DNA of 64,000 nt, taken from Larkinella sp965227735 (GTDB lineage Bacteria > Bacteroidota > Bacteroidia > Cytophagales > Spirosomataceae). How positions within the stretch are numbered: the stretch's first letter is position 1; each line of letters starts with the position of its first letter. A model generated the notes under the pieces. It was not told the DNA's origin. It made no database searches and worked only from the letters and a program-made list of their open reading frames with translations. The DNA is taken from positions 2,170,001-2,234,000 of the forward strand of contig NZ_OZ245776.1 in assembly GCF_965227735.1 (NCBI RefSeq). The letters run 5' to 3'. The position numbers and the translations under genes were made by a program. Positions 24,867 through 33,145 of the stretch are shown one piece after another.

Positions 24867-26198
24867 TTATTTTGTGATTAACTGGTCTTCTACTTTCTGC
24901 TGTATGGCTTCCATGTTGCCTTTCGGGAGTTTGGGTTTGATAATCAGCCGCAGCGATTGATCGTCGCTGAGGTAATTCCACGCCCAGTTGACCAGAATAA
25001 GCAACCGGTTTTTAACGCCGACAATGGCCATAAGGTGCACAAAAAGCCAGACCATCCACGCAAAAACGCCCTGAAAGCTCCAAAAAGGCAGATCAACGAC
25101 CGCTTTTCCGCGACCAATCGTCGCCATTGTTCCCAAATCCTTATACGTGAACGGCTCCATCAGTTGACCCTTCACCAGCCTCACCAGGTTTTTCGACAGG
25201 TGTTTCCCCTGCTGAATGGCCGGTTGGGCAATTTGCGGATGACCATTCGGGTATTTCTCTTCCGTCATCAACGCAATGTCGCCCAGAGCAAAAATATCCG
25301 TAAAGCCCTGCACCTGACTGAACCGGTTGACGAGCAGACGCCCCCCTCGGCCCGTCGCTTCGGTCGGTAGCCCGTTCAACGGATTGGCTTTGACGCCAGC
25401 CGCCCAAACCAGGTTGTTTGTCCGAATCGTGGACCCGTCGGCCATGTGAACCAGTCGACCGTCGAAATCCTGAACGCGGGTATTCAGTTTAACGATGACA
25501 CCCAGCTTTTCGAGATATTGCTGCGATTTCACCTGCGACTCTACCGACATCGGCCCCAGCAATTCCGCCCCGGACTCGACCAGATAAATCTGCATCATCC
25601 TGAAGTCCAGTTCGGGGTAATCGCTCGGCAGAACGGTTTTCCGCATCTCCGCAAAGGTTCCGCATAACTCGACACCCGTAGGCCCTCCACCCACTACGAC
25701 CACATTCAAAAAACCTTCTTTTTCATCCAGCGTATCGACGGAAAGGGCATCTTCAAAATTTTGCAGCACCCGGTTTCGGAGCGCAATAGCCTCAGAGACC
25801 GACTTCATCGGCAACGCGCGCTCGATGATGTTCTTCATGCCGAAAAAGTTGGTGTCGGCTCCGGTGGCCACCACCAGGTAGTCGTAATCGATGGGTCCTA
25901 AATCGGTATCGACGGTTTTGGTGTCGGGATGAACCGCCGTCACGGTGGTGACGCGGATGTGAACATTCTTGCAATCCTGAAAAACCGCCCGGAGTGGAAA
26001 CAGGATGGAACTGGCTTCCAGTCCCGAGGTGGCTACCTGGTAATAAAGCGGCTGAAACTCGTGGAAATTATGCTTGTTGATCAGAACGACCTGAAATTCT
26101 TTGCGGCTGGAAAGTTTGCGCGCCAGTTGCAGACCGCCGAACCCCGCTCCCACAATCACTACGCGTTTGCGGTCGGTACGTGGAATATTTGGGTTCAT
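24867..26198 (-). CDS. ndh: Type II NADH:quinone oxidoreductase (NDH-2)
   Basis: 443 residues with two Rossmann folds: FAD site RVVIVGAGFGGLQLARKL at residue 12 and NADH site NVVVVGGGPTGVELCGTFAE near 175. FALGDIALM near residue 300 completes FAD binding. The C-terminal part (WSFQGVFAWMVWLFVHLMAI, then VNWAWNYLSDDQS) is the amphipathic/hydrophobic membrane anchor of NDH-2. It oxidises NADH and reduces quinone without pumping ions. It sits just upstream of the nuoABC fragment, so both types of NADH entry to the respiratory chain are coded close together. Membrane, cytoplasmic face. Confidence 0.93.
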   Translation of the reverse strand: MNPNIPRTDRKRVVIVGAGFGGLQLARKLSSRKEFQVVLINKHNFHEFQPLYYQVATSGLEASSILFPLRAVFQDCKNVHIRVTTVTAVHPDTKTVDTDLGPIDYDYLVVATGADTNFFGMKNIIERALPMKSVSEAIALRNRVLQNFEDALSVDTLDEKEGFLNVVVVGGGPTGVELCGTFAEMRKTVLPSDYPELDFRMMQIYLVESGAELLGPMSVESQVKSQQYLEKLGVIVKLNTRVQDFDGRLVHMADGSTIRTNNLVWAAGVKANPLNGLPTEATGRGGRLLVNRFSQVQGFTDIFALGDIALMTEEKYPNGHPQIAQPAIQQGKHLSKNLVRLVKGQLMEPFTYKDLGTMATIGRGKAVVDLPFWSFQGVFAWMVWLFVHLMAIVGVKNRLLILVNWAWNYLSDDQSLRLIIKPKLPKGNMEAIQQKVEDQLITK

Positions 26199-26311
26199 AC
26201 GTCGTGGGATTAATCCTGTTGACAGAATAACTGCAATCGTTTCCGTAAGGTTTCAACCGCTTACGCGAATCGGTTGATTTTCGCCGAAACCGCTTTCGAA
26301 CGGTTCCGTCC

Positions 26312-27235
26312 TCACGATTTTACTTCCACCGCTTTGCTTTCCATCACCGGCTTCGCTTTTCCGCGCTCAAACGTCAGGTCGATCCGGCCCAGGTAGATCC
26401 CGGCAAACCCCACCTGGTTGATCAGAACCGGAAGTCCGTCCTGGTTCAGCACATTGACCGGCGCTTCCAGAAACGTGTGCGTATGCCCGCCGATGACCAA
26501 ATCGATATGCCTGCTTTTGGAGGCAAAAACCCGGTCCGACACGGCTTTGTCGTTGTATTGATAACCCAGGTGCGACAGACAGATCACGTAATCGCAGTTC
26601 AGGTCGTTCCGCAGCTTCGCGGCCATGTCGTTGCCGGTTTCAATAGGATCCAGATACCGGGTTTCCCGGAATAACTCCTTCGGAATCAACCCTTCCGGTT
26701 TGATACCCACGCCAAAGACACCAATCTTCAAACCGTCTTTTTTGAAAACCCGGTACGGTTCCGTGCGGCCATCCATCGCCGTGTTTTTAAAGTCATAATT
26801 GGCAATCAGAAACGGAAAGTTCGCTTTTCCGAACTGCGTCACCATATTGTCCATGCCGCCGTCGAAGTCGTGGTTGCCGATGGTGCTGGCGTCGTAGCGC
26901 ATCTGGTTCATGGCCTGCACTTCGGGTTCGCCCTTGTAGAGATTGAAATAGGGCGTTCCCTGAAACAAATCCCCCGCGTCGAACAGCAGCACGTTGGCTT
27001 GTTCGCTCCGAATCTGGTTGATCAGCGTGGCCCGGCGGACAATACCGCCCCGCCCGGCATTGCGGCCGCCATCCATCGGAAACGGTTCCAGTCGGCTGTG
27101 GACGTCGTTTGTGTGCAGAATGGTCAGTTGGGTGAGCTTCGGTTTGGCCAGGGCTTCCGGGGCAAAACCGCCCACCACGGCAGCCGCACCGAACAGCTTC
27201 AGAAACTGGCGTCTATTGGATTGAAATGCGTCCAT
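26312..27235 (-). CDS. Tat-exported metallophosphatase half of a 5'-nucleotidase
   Basis: 307 residues from the ATG at 27235, which gives a twin-arginine signal (NRRQFLKLFGAAAVVGGFAP). The metallophosphatase motifs are ILHTNDVHSRLEPF (Asp-His), LLFDAGDLFQGTPY (Asp), TIGNHDFDGGMD (Asn-His-Asp) and VIGGHTHTFL (His pair), the UshA/5'-nucleotidase N-terminal set. The C-terminal nucleotide-binding domain is missing and is supplied by the separate upstream gene 27213-27977, which it overlaps by 23 bases. Together they would make a periplasmic nucleotidase. Confidence 0.92.
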   Translation of the reverse strand: MDAFQSNRRQFLKLFGAAAVVGGFAPEALAKPKLTQLTILHTNDVHSRLEPFPMDGGRNAGRGGIVRRATLINQIRSEQANVLLFDAGDLFQGTPYFNLYKGEPEVQAMNQMRYDASTIGNHDFDGGMDNMVTQFGKANFPFLIANYDFKNTAMDGRTEPYRVFKKDGLKIGVFGVGIKPEGLIPKELFRETRYLDPIETGNDMAAKLRNDLNCDYVICLSHLGYQYNDKAVSDRVFASKSRHIDLVIGGHTHTFLEAPVNVLNQDGLPVLINQVGFAGIYLGRIDLTFERGKAKPVMESKAVEVKS

Positions 27236-27977
27236 CGGTTGTCGGATTGATCGGTTGACCGGATTTACCAAGCTGTCGAAAATACTCAATGAAAACGTCC
27301 CGGATGGGAACGTTGAAATTCTTCCGGGCCACGGCATCTTTCAGAAACGCCGTTCCTCCACCCCGATCGGCCACGTAATCGCTCATCAAAACCGTGTAGT
27401 TCTGGTTGGGGTCGAAGGTCTTCCCGTTCGTAAAGGTAATGTCGGTCAGGATGTTGTTCTTGATCACCACCCGAACGCCACCCACTACCAGCGATTTTTC
27501 ATCGATTTCACTGCCCACGAAAAACTCGAAAAACTCCCGCAGCATCGAGCCTTTCAGCGTTAGCATCACCAGTTGGTTGTCGAACGGCATCACTTCATAA
27601 ATGCTGCCAATCCGGATCGGGCCTTGTGGCAATCCCGTCCGAATCCCGCCGTAATTGAGGTGCGAGCAATCGGCGGGTTGCCCCAGCTTCTGCTGCGCAT
27701 ATTGCAACATGGCGTCGGTGAGCATATTGTTGAGGGCGCACTCGGGTTTGGAGCGGTTCAAAGGCACCGCCGACTGCACCAGTACCTCGTTCATGGTTTG
27801 ATCCATCTGCTGCTTAAAGGGTTGCAGAAAACGAGCCATGCTGCTATCGGCCGGAGCCGCCAGCGAGTCGACCTGAATGCGTTTGTAGCCCTGGTCGGTC
27901 AGGTGGTAGCCCGTCTGGCAAGCGGTGGTCAGCACGGCCAGCAGCGGAAGAAACCGTAGTGTTGAGAAGCGCGTCAT
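27213..27977 (-). CDS. Lipoprotein 5'-nucleotidase C-terminal domain half
   Basis: 254 residues from the ATG at 27977. The signal MTRFSTLRFLPLLAVLTTAC ends in a lipobox (Cys 20). The body matches the 5'-nucleotidase C-terminal domain: CALNNMLTDAMLQYAQQKLG, DCSHLNYGGIRTGLPQGPI, YEVMPFDNQLVMLTLKGSML and VLMSDYVADRGGGTAFLKD, the residues that stack the substrate base. It lacks any catalytic metal site, so it must work with the downstream Tat-exported phosphatase. Its start is 4 bases after the M1 peptidase stop, making a three-gene operon. Confidence 0.9.
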   Translation of the reverse strand: MTRFSTLRFLPLLAVLTTACQTGYHLTDQGYKRIQVDSLAAPADSSMARFLQPFKQQMDQTMNEVLVQSAVPLNRSKPECALNNMLTDAMLQYAQQKLGQPADCSHLNYGGIRTGLPQGPIRIGSIYEVMPFDNQLVMLTLKGSMLREFFEFFVGSEIDEKSLVVGGVRVVIKNNILTDITFTNGKTFDPNQNYTVLMSDYVADRGGGTAFLKDAVARKNFNVPIRDVFIEYFRQLGKSGQPINPTTDGRISIQ

Positions 27978-27981
27978 ATCC

Positions 27982-29664
27982 TTATTCCTGAGTTTTCTGT
28001 GCGGTTTCGACCAGGGGCCGGGCGCCGAAGTATTGCAATTCATACGCAAAATTTAACCACCCCTGCGACCGGCGAATGAGCATCGTCTGCCATTCCCGCG
28101 TGGTAAACAGGGTGTGCCAGGGGCCGTAGGCAAACCGGTATTTCAACGGCATGTTGAAACCGGGCGCGTCGGCAATCCAGCGGTGCTGCACTTCGATAAA
28201 GTCCCCCTTTTCGGTTACCTTGTATTCGAGCACGGGTGGCGCAGCATAGTTCAGAAACTGATCGAAGATGGGTCGCAGGTCTTTTTCGGTTTCCCGACAC
28301 AAAATATCGATGATCTGTTTGGTGGTCACCAGCGAGTGTTTGCGTTCCAGCGCCACTTTCCGCAGCGCCATAAACCAGACGTTGTCGTCGTCGACCACAC
28401 ACCGCAGGGAATGCAGCAGCCACGCTCCCTTGTAATAAATATCCGTATCCTTGTGCTGGAAGTTGACGCCCCGCGGCCCCATCAGCGGAAATTTGTTTTT
28501 AATCAGCGGTTTTTGCGTCATCAAATACTTGATTGCCTGCGGGGGGCCGTGGGTGTTTTCCACATAAATCGATTCCATGTATGTAGCAAACGATTCGTGG
28601 ATCCACATTTCGGCGGGATCGGAGACACTCAGGCTGTTGCCAAAATACTCGTGTGCACTTTCGTGAATCAGAATAAAATCGAAGCCGAAAGGATTGTTCT
28701 GGTATTTATTTCCGTAGCCAATGGCGCTCTGGTGCTCCATGCCCCAATACGGGGTTTCGACCACCGAATAACCATCACGCCAGTAGGGATAATGCCCGAA
28801 ATACCACTCGTAACAATCGAGCATTCCGATCACCTGCTCGAAGTGTTTTTTGGCTTTTTCTTCGTTATAGCGCAGCACGTGGTAGTTCAGATCGAGATAC
28901 TGGTAATCGCGGCTCCGGTATTGCTCCTGAATCGTGACGTAATCGCCCAGGTTGAAAGTAACGTTGTAGGTATTGATGGAATACGAAACCGCCCACACAA
29001 ACTCCGTCTGGTTGTCACCCACCTCCCGCTCTTCCTGAAGCCTGCCGTTCGAGACGGCTTTCAGTCCTCGGGGTACGCGGAAAGTCATCTGCATTGATTC
29101 GGGTTCGTCGGACAGGTGATCTTTGCAGGGCCACCACGAACTGGCGCCCAGCCCCTCGCAGGAAACGCCCACCCAATCGTTGCCGGTGCTGTCTTTGCTC
29201 CAGGAAAAACCGCCATCCCAGGGCGGATTTACGGCTTCGCGCGGTTTTCCGTGGTAGGCTATTTTTATTTCTTCAATGTTATCTTTTTCCTGGGCCGCCT
29301 TCATCGTCACAAAAATAGCGTTGCCTTCACGGGTATACCGCAGGGATTGGCCGCCCTGCGTGATCGCATCGATGGTCAGGTTTTCAAACAGGTCAATCTG
29401 CATCCGTTTGAAGGGCGTTCGCACCCGATACCGGATGGTGTTGCTCCCCGCAATGCTTTTTGTAGCCGGATCAACGGATAAATTGAGGTCATAAAAAAGG
29501 ACATTGTAACAGGTGCGTTCCGGCCGGAGCGAGCCCCGCAGCGAATCCTGCCGGGTAAAGGTGTCGACCGTAAGCCGTTCGGGTTCAGAAGGTTGCTTCG
29601 GTTGTTGAGCAAAAAGAGGAAATACGTACCAAAAGGCCAGCAGGCCCACTACCCATTGTTTCAT
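27982..29664 (-). CDS. Secreted M1-family metallopeptidase
   Basis: 560 residues from the ATG at 29664 (MKQWVVGLLAFWYVFPLFA signal peptide). The M1 signatures are a GMEHQ-type exopeptidase motif (PYWGMEHQSAIGYGNKY, replacing GAMEN) and the zinc site HESAHEYFGNSLSVSDPAEM followed by WIHESFATYMES, the HExxH-x18-E arrangement. The N-terminal third is the beta-sandwich domain (NVLFYDLNLSVDPATKSIAG). It is a periplasmic or surface aminopeptidase that probably trims peptides. The nucleotidase genes follow within 4 bases. The short C-terminal region lacks the large helical domain of LTA4-hydrolase-like enzymes. Confidence 0.93.
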   Translation of the reverse strand: MKQWVVGLLAFWYVFPLFAQQPKQPSEPERLTVDTFTRQDSLRGSLRPERTCYNVLFYDLNLSVDPATKSIAGSNTIRYRVRTPFKRMQIDLFENLTIDAITQGGQSLRYTREGNAIFVTMKAAQEKDNIEEIKIAYHGKPREAVNPPWDGGFSWSKDSTGNDWVGVSCEGLGASSWWPCKDHLSDEPESMQMTFRVPRGLKAVSNGRLQEEREVGDNQTEFVWAVSYSINTYNVTFNLGDYVTIQEQYRSRDYQYLDLNYHVLRYNEEKAKKHFEQVIGMLDCYEWYFGHYPYWRDGYSVVETPYWGMEHQSAIGYGNKYQNNPFGFDFILIHESAHEYFGNSLSVSDPAEMWIHESFATYMESIYVENTHGPPQAIKYLMTQKPLIKNKFPLMGPRGVNFQHKDTDIYYKGAWLLHSLRCVVDDDNVWFMALRKVALERKHSLVTTKQIIDILCRETEKDLRPIFDQFLNYAAPPVLEYKVTEKGDFIEVQHRWIADAPGFNMPLKYRFAYGPWHTLFTTREWQTMLIRRSQGWLNFAYELQYFGARPLVETAQKTQE

Positions 29665-29749
29665 GTAAAGAAGCTGCAAATTGTATACAATGATACGGAA
29701 TAATCCAGCGCCAACCCGTATTGTCTACCACGCGTTAGTCGCCTACGGT

Positions 29750-30163
29750 TTACAAATCTATCCAGTTCTCAAGCTTCGCACCGGCCAAATCCGCGAAATG
29801 TCGCGTATTGCGGGTAACCAGCGTCAATCCGAATACAATAGCCGTCGATCCGATCAGCAAATCGAAGTCATCGACGGTCCGGCCCATCCGTCTGAGGGAA
29901 GCTTTTTGGCGGGCATACTCATATAGGCTTTCACCGATGCGGAGAATACGCCCCTGAAAAAAAGCCTGGAGATCATCTACATTTTCTCGATTCTTCTGCC
30001 GTCTATCAGGTGCGCTGTTCTCTACACCAAATAATAATTCGGCAATGGTAATCTCCGACACGAAACACGATTTTGTCCCAACGTCGGCAATTTTTCGTTT
30101 GATACCGAATTCGTCTTTAATCAGATGCACACAAATGTTGGTATCGAGCAGATAACGGCTCAT
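29750..30163 (-). CDS. vapC: VapC-type PIN-domain toxin
   Basis: 137 residues. The PIN-domain acidic residues are in place: Asp in YLLDTNICVHLIK (residue about 7), Glu in SEITIAELLFGVEN (about 42), and the C-terminal pair in DFDLLIGSTAIVFGLTLVTR plus NTRHFADL. VapC toxins are magnesium-dependent RNases that cut tRNA or rRNA until bound by their antitoxin. The start overlaps the antitoxin stop by 4 bases, the usual coupling of these modules. Confidence 0.93.
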   Translation of the reverse strand: MSRYLLDTNICVHLIKDEFGIKRKIADVGTKSCFVSEITIAELLFGVENSAPDRRQKNRENVDDLQAFFQGRILRIGESLYEYARQKASLRRMGRTVDDFDLLIGSTAIVFGLTLVTRNTRHFADLAGAKLENWIDL

Positions 30164-30402
30164 AGGTGTATAGTGCGGTCATGGAAAGAACGCGCATTCT
30201 GGAGCATGGCCGCCAGTTCATCGCCAGATTCATCACTTTTCCAGCCACCAGCCACGCGATTCAGTAAACGCAATTCTTCGGCTTCGCTTCGTTCACCTTC
30301 CGTGTGCGTTTCTCTGATGCGAAGTCCCAAACGCTGTGCCAGGCCTTTGAACAACTCAAAATCAGTGTCGTTTTGGGTTTCAATCGTGATGGTGTGCATC
30401 AT
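30160..30402 (-). CDS. Antitoxin partner of VapC
   Basis: 80 residues from the ATG at 30402 (a second ATG follows at once); the frame runs 22 codons further upstream without support. MMHTITIETQNDTDFELFKG and LAQRLGLRIRE form an N-terminal module that resembles DUF2683-type antitoxins. The acidic C-terminal tail with WKSDESGDELAAMLQNARSF is the likely toxin-neutralising helix. No obvious AbrB fold, so I leave the symbol empty. It lies directly upstream of vapC with a 4-base overlap and probably represses the pair's own promoter in the 138-base gap to the DUF3267 gene. Confidence 0.82.
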   Translation of the reverse strand: MMHTITIETQNDTDFELFKGLAQRLGLRIRETHTEGERSEAEELRLLNRVAGGWKSDESGDELAAMLQNARSFHDRTIHL

Positions 30403-30540
30403 GCTATTTCTTGTTAATATCCCTGCTAATTTAACTAATTTTCGACGTAACCTGTTCCCTGTGTGCACTATTCACTATGAATTCAGACCCATTCCTTCTT
30501 ATCTTTAAGAAAGCAAAAAGCCCTCCGTGTTTCCAGCGTC

Positions 30541-31185
30541 ATGACCAAACCCCACATTGCCGATTTTCAGGACGTTAGTCGGTTTCACCTCGTTGAATCG
30601 TTCTCCGTCGACGACATGAAAGTGTTTTTGCTGCGCGAACTGGGCCTGAACCCGTCTGCGGAAAAGAAACCGGCCCGGCTAACCGCCAAGTCCGCCATTG
30701 CTGTTCTGATCATGGCGGGTTTTGGCGGTATTTTCGGCTTTCTGCTGGCCAAAACCGCCGGGACGGTTCCGTGGTGGCACATTCCCGCAGCCTTCGCCGG
30801 GCTGCTGCTGCTCCTGCCGATTCATGAAGGCATCCACGCCCTGGTTTTCAAGGCCCTGGGCGCGCCCGAGGTGGGTTTCGGGTATTCCATCAAAAGTTTG
30901 ATTGTGTATGCCTACGCGCAGCGGTTTGTGATGACACTCCAGGGAAATGCGCTGGTGGCTGTCATGCCGTTTGTGTTCATTACCACGGCTTTGGTGCTGG
31001 CCTGGATCGCCTGGCCGTCAGGCGGTGTGATCTGGGGAATAGTCCTCCTGATGCACACGCTGGCCTGCATCGGCGACTATGTGCTGGTGCGGTATTCGTT
31101 TAAAAACCGCCACCGGACGATGTTTACTTACGACGATCTGGACGAACGGAGATCGTATTTTTACGAACAGACCGACGGACTTTAG
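30541..31185 (+). CDS. DUF3267 membrane protein with HExxH motif
   Basis: 214 residues with four to five membrane segments. LLLLPIHEGIHALVFKALGA carries a HEGIH motif in a membrane helix, as in the DUF3267 group of putative zincin-like metalloproteases. LQGNALVAVMPFVFITTALV and LLMHTLACIGDYVLVRYS follow. It might be an intramembrane metalloprotease, but activity is unproven for the family. Its stop codon is part of the terminator stem at 31183-31210. Confidence 0.86.
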   Translation: MTKPHIADFQDVSRFHLVESFSVDDMKVFLLRELGLNPSAEKKPARLTAKSAIAVLIMAGFGGIFGFLLAKTAGTVPWWHIPAAFAGLLLLLPIHEGIHALVFKALGAPEVGFGYSIKSLIVYAYAQRFVMTLQGNALVAVMPFVFITTALVLAWIAWPSGGVIWGIVLLMHTLACIGDYVLVRYSFKNRHRTMFTYDDLDERRSYFYEQTDGL

Positions 31186-31210
31186 TCCGTGTTACAGGAA
31201 ACACGGACTA
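31183..31210 (+). terminator. Hairpin terminator behind the DUF3267 gene
   Basis: TAGTCCGTGTT (31183-31193) and AACACGGACTA (31200-31210) form a perfect 11-bp stem with a 6-base loop. The TAG stop codon of the gene is the first three bases of the stem. The right arm runs into the outer arm of the palindromic element that follows. Confidence 0.6.
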
Positions 31211-31436
31211 ATTGATTTAAATTTAATAACCGCCGAAATGAATGTTTATCAGCCCACTGCTTTAGCTGTGGGTAAATTGTAGCGAAACCGAATCATTACA
31301 AAACCGTTTTAACGGTTTGCCGGACGATAAAACCGTTAAAACGGTTTTGTTAGCATGGGGTTACATTTCGCTTACCCGCAGCTAAAGCAGTGGGCTGGTA
31401 AGCCAAATATGAAGTCGGCGTTAAATCAATAAGTCC
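31205..31436. repeat. Nested palindromic element, copy 2
   Basis: Outer arms GGACTAATTGATTTAA (31205-31220) and TTAAATCAATAAGTCC (31421-31436) pair with one mismatch. Middle arms 31250-31274 and 31373-31397 are 25 bases with one mismatch, core CCCACTGCTTTAGCTG. Inner arms AACCGTTTTAACGG and complement flank a short loop. The layout, spacing and loop sequences match copy 1 at 23403-23663, so the elements are homologous over about 230 bases. It fills the gap between the DUF3267 and Uma2 genes; no gene is present. Confidence 0.85.
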
Positions 31437-31443
31437 GTCGGCA

Positions 31444-32019
31444 CTACAACAAGGTCGAAAGGTTCACTTCCAGCCCCGGCAGAACCGATTCGCCCGAAAG
31501 GGTTTCGGTAAACAATCGGGTTTCCGGTTCTTCATCCGGGCGATAGATGGTGGTTTGCTGTTGAAACGGATCGATCAGCCAAGCCAGCCGAACACCGTTT
31601 TTGAGGTATTTCTCCATTTTGACCGGCAACCAGTACTTTTCATCCCGATCCGACATCAACTCGATCACAAAATCCGGGCAAATTCGGGAGAATTTATCTT
31701 TGTCTTCTTCCGGCACGGAATCCCAGCGTTCATTGCTGATCCAGGCTACATCCGGAGCGCGAACGGACGTGTCGGGCAACGTAAAACCGCCATTCGAGTC
31801 TGTAACCTTACCCCGTTTTGCCAGTCGGTTCCAGATGCCGATTTCGATGACAAGATCCGCATTTCGTATACTCGTTTTCGTTCCGGTTGGCATCTGGAAA
31901 TAGATTTGACCGTCTTCGTCCCGCTCAACCCGCAATTCGGGGTTCTGGCGACAGAATTCGAAGAACTCATCGTCGGTAAAGCGACCGTCGTAGGCGGGTA
32001 GTTTGATGGGTAAGCGCAT
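31444..32019 (-). CDS. Uma2-family (DUF820) endonuclease-like protein
   Basis: 191 residues from the ATG at 32019; the frame extends upstream through sequence of the neighbouring gene's end and is not used. The Uma2 fold is a PD-(D/E)xK-like nuclease: RAPDVAWISNERWD (Asp), RICPDFVIELMSDRDEKYWL (Pro-Asp, then Glu-Leu) and a Lys in PVKMEKYLKNGVRLAWLIDP. These proteins are numerous in some Cytophagales and in cyanobacteria and their function is unknown. It lies 79 bases after the receiver-Crp gene on the same strand and next to the second palindromic element. Confidence 0.9.
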   Translation of the reverse strand: MRLPIKLPAYDGRFTDDEFFEFCRQNPELRVERDEDGQIYFQMPTGTKTSIRNADLVIEIGIWNRLAKRGKVTDSNGGFTLPDTSVRAPDVAWISNERWDSVPEEDKDKFSRICPDFVIELMSDRDEKYWLPVKMEKYLKNGVRLAWLIDPFQQQTTIYRPDEEPETRLFTETLSGESVLPGLEVNLSTLL

Positions 32020-32098
32020 AAGACGTTTTAGAGATAGACGTTCAACCGGATTAAAAGTAACGAAGAAACACCAAAAAGACTGGTTTTGATTCCGGGTT

Positions 32099-33145
32099 TC
32101 ACCAGTTTGCCTGGCGCAGTTTTTCGGGCTGCAGCACCCGGATGGTGCCCGTTGAAGCAATTTCGAGCAAACCGTCGTGCCGGAACTCGCTCAGGGTGCG
32201 AATCAGGGTTTCGGTGGCCGTGCCGACAATGGCCGCCAGATTGTCCCGCGAAAGCTGAATAACGCCTTCCTGATCTTGACGGTAGAGGTTCAGAAGCGCG
32301 TCTGCCACCCGGCGACGGATGGAGTTGTAGGCCATGTGGAGCAACTGCTCCTCGCGCTCGCCGACGTGTCCCGCCAGCATTTTAATGAACTGTCCGCTCA
32401 CCGTGGCATTCGCCAGGAGCAACTGCTGAAAATCTTCTTTCGGAATGTACACCAATTCCGAATCCTCCAGCGTTACGGCAGAGTCGCCATAATCCCGGTT
32501 TTCGAGCAGGGCGAGATACCCGAAAAAGTCGCCCGACTGGTAGAGTCCGGTGATAAATTCTTTCCCGTCGGCGTTGGTCCGAACGGTTTTGACCTTCCCG
32601 GATTTCAGAAAATACAGGCGTGTTGGCGTATCGCCTTCCGTATAGACAAACTGTTTTTTACGCAGCGGATGGGCTTTTCGATCCACCGACAGGCTCTCCA
32701 GATTGCCCGCGTGCCGGGCGTCGTTCAGAAAATGGTCGAAACCGTCCTGCTGCAGGTTGTAGGTCGGCCCGATGTTGCGGAAGCGGTTCAATCGCCCTTC
32801 AATCGCACTGAGCAGTTCCGACTCCTCGAAGGGCTTGGTCAGGTAATCATCGGCGCCGAGTTCCATGCCTTTGCGGAACTCCGTCCGCTCGGTTTTGGCG
32901 GTCAGGAAAATGAACGGAACACCGGCCAACTGCGGGTTTTTATTGAAAATATGCAGGACGCCATAGCCATCCAACACGGGCATCATGATGTCGCAGATGA
33001 CCAGATCCGGCTTTTCGGCCAGGGCTTTTTCAACGCCCACTTTTCCGTTTTCGGCCGTGTGAACGGCATAACCGACCAATTCCAGAATTTCGGCGGTATT
33101 TTCGCGAATGGCGTCGTTGTCTTCAATCAAGAGAATGGTTTTCAT
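32099..33145 (-). CDS. Receiver-Crp hybrid response regulator
   Basis: 348 residues from the ATG at 33145. Residues 1-120 are a CheY-like receiver (LLIEDNDAIRENTAEILELV; phospho-Asp in PDLVICDIMMPVLDG; Lys in DDYLTKPFEESEL). Residues about 170-270 form a cyclic-nucleotide-binding-type beta-roll (FVYTEGDTPTRLYFLKSGKV, QSGDFFGYLALLENRDYG), and the C-terminus is a Crp winged helix (LSRDNLAAIVGTATETLIRT, LSEFRHDGLLEI). It therefore combines phosphorelay input with a Crp/Fnr-type DNA-binding output. The start overlaps the end of the kinase gene by 23 bases, so the two form a pair. It is a candidate reader of the TGA-N6-TCA boxes in this window. Confidence 0.93.
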   Translation of the reverse strand: MKTILLIEDNDAIRENTAEILELVGYAVHTAENGKVGVEKALAEKPDLVICDIMMPVLDGYGVLHIFNKNPQLAGVPFIFLTAKTERTEFRKGMELGADDYLTKPFEESELLSAIEGRLNRFRNIGPTYNLQQDGFDHFLNDARHAGNLESLSVDRKAHPLRKKQFVYTEGDTPTRLYFLKSGKVKTVRTNADGKEFITGLYQSGDFFGYLALLENRDYGDSAVTLEDSELVYIPKEDFQQLLLANATVSGQFIKMLAGHVGEREEQLLHMAYNSIRRRVADALLNLYRQDQEGVIQLSRDNLAAIVGTATETLIRTLSEFRHDGLLEIASTGTIRVLQPEKLRQANW

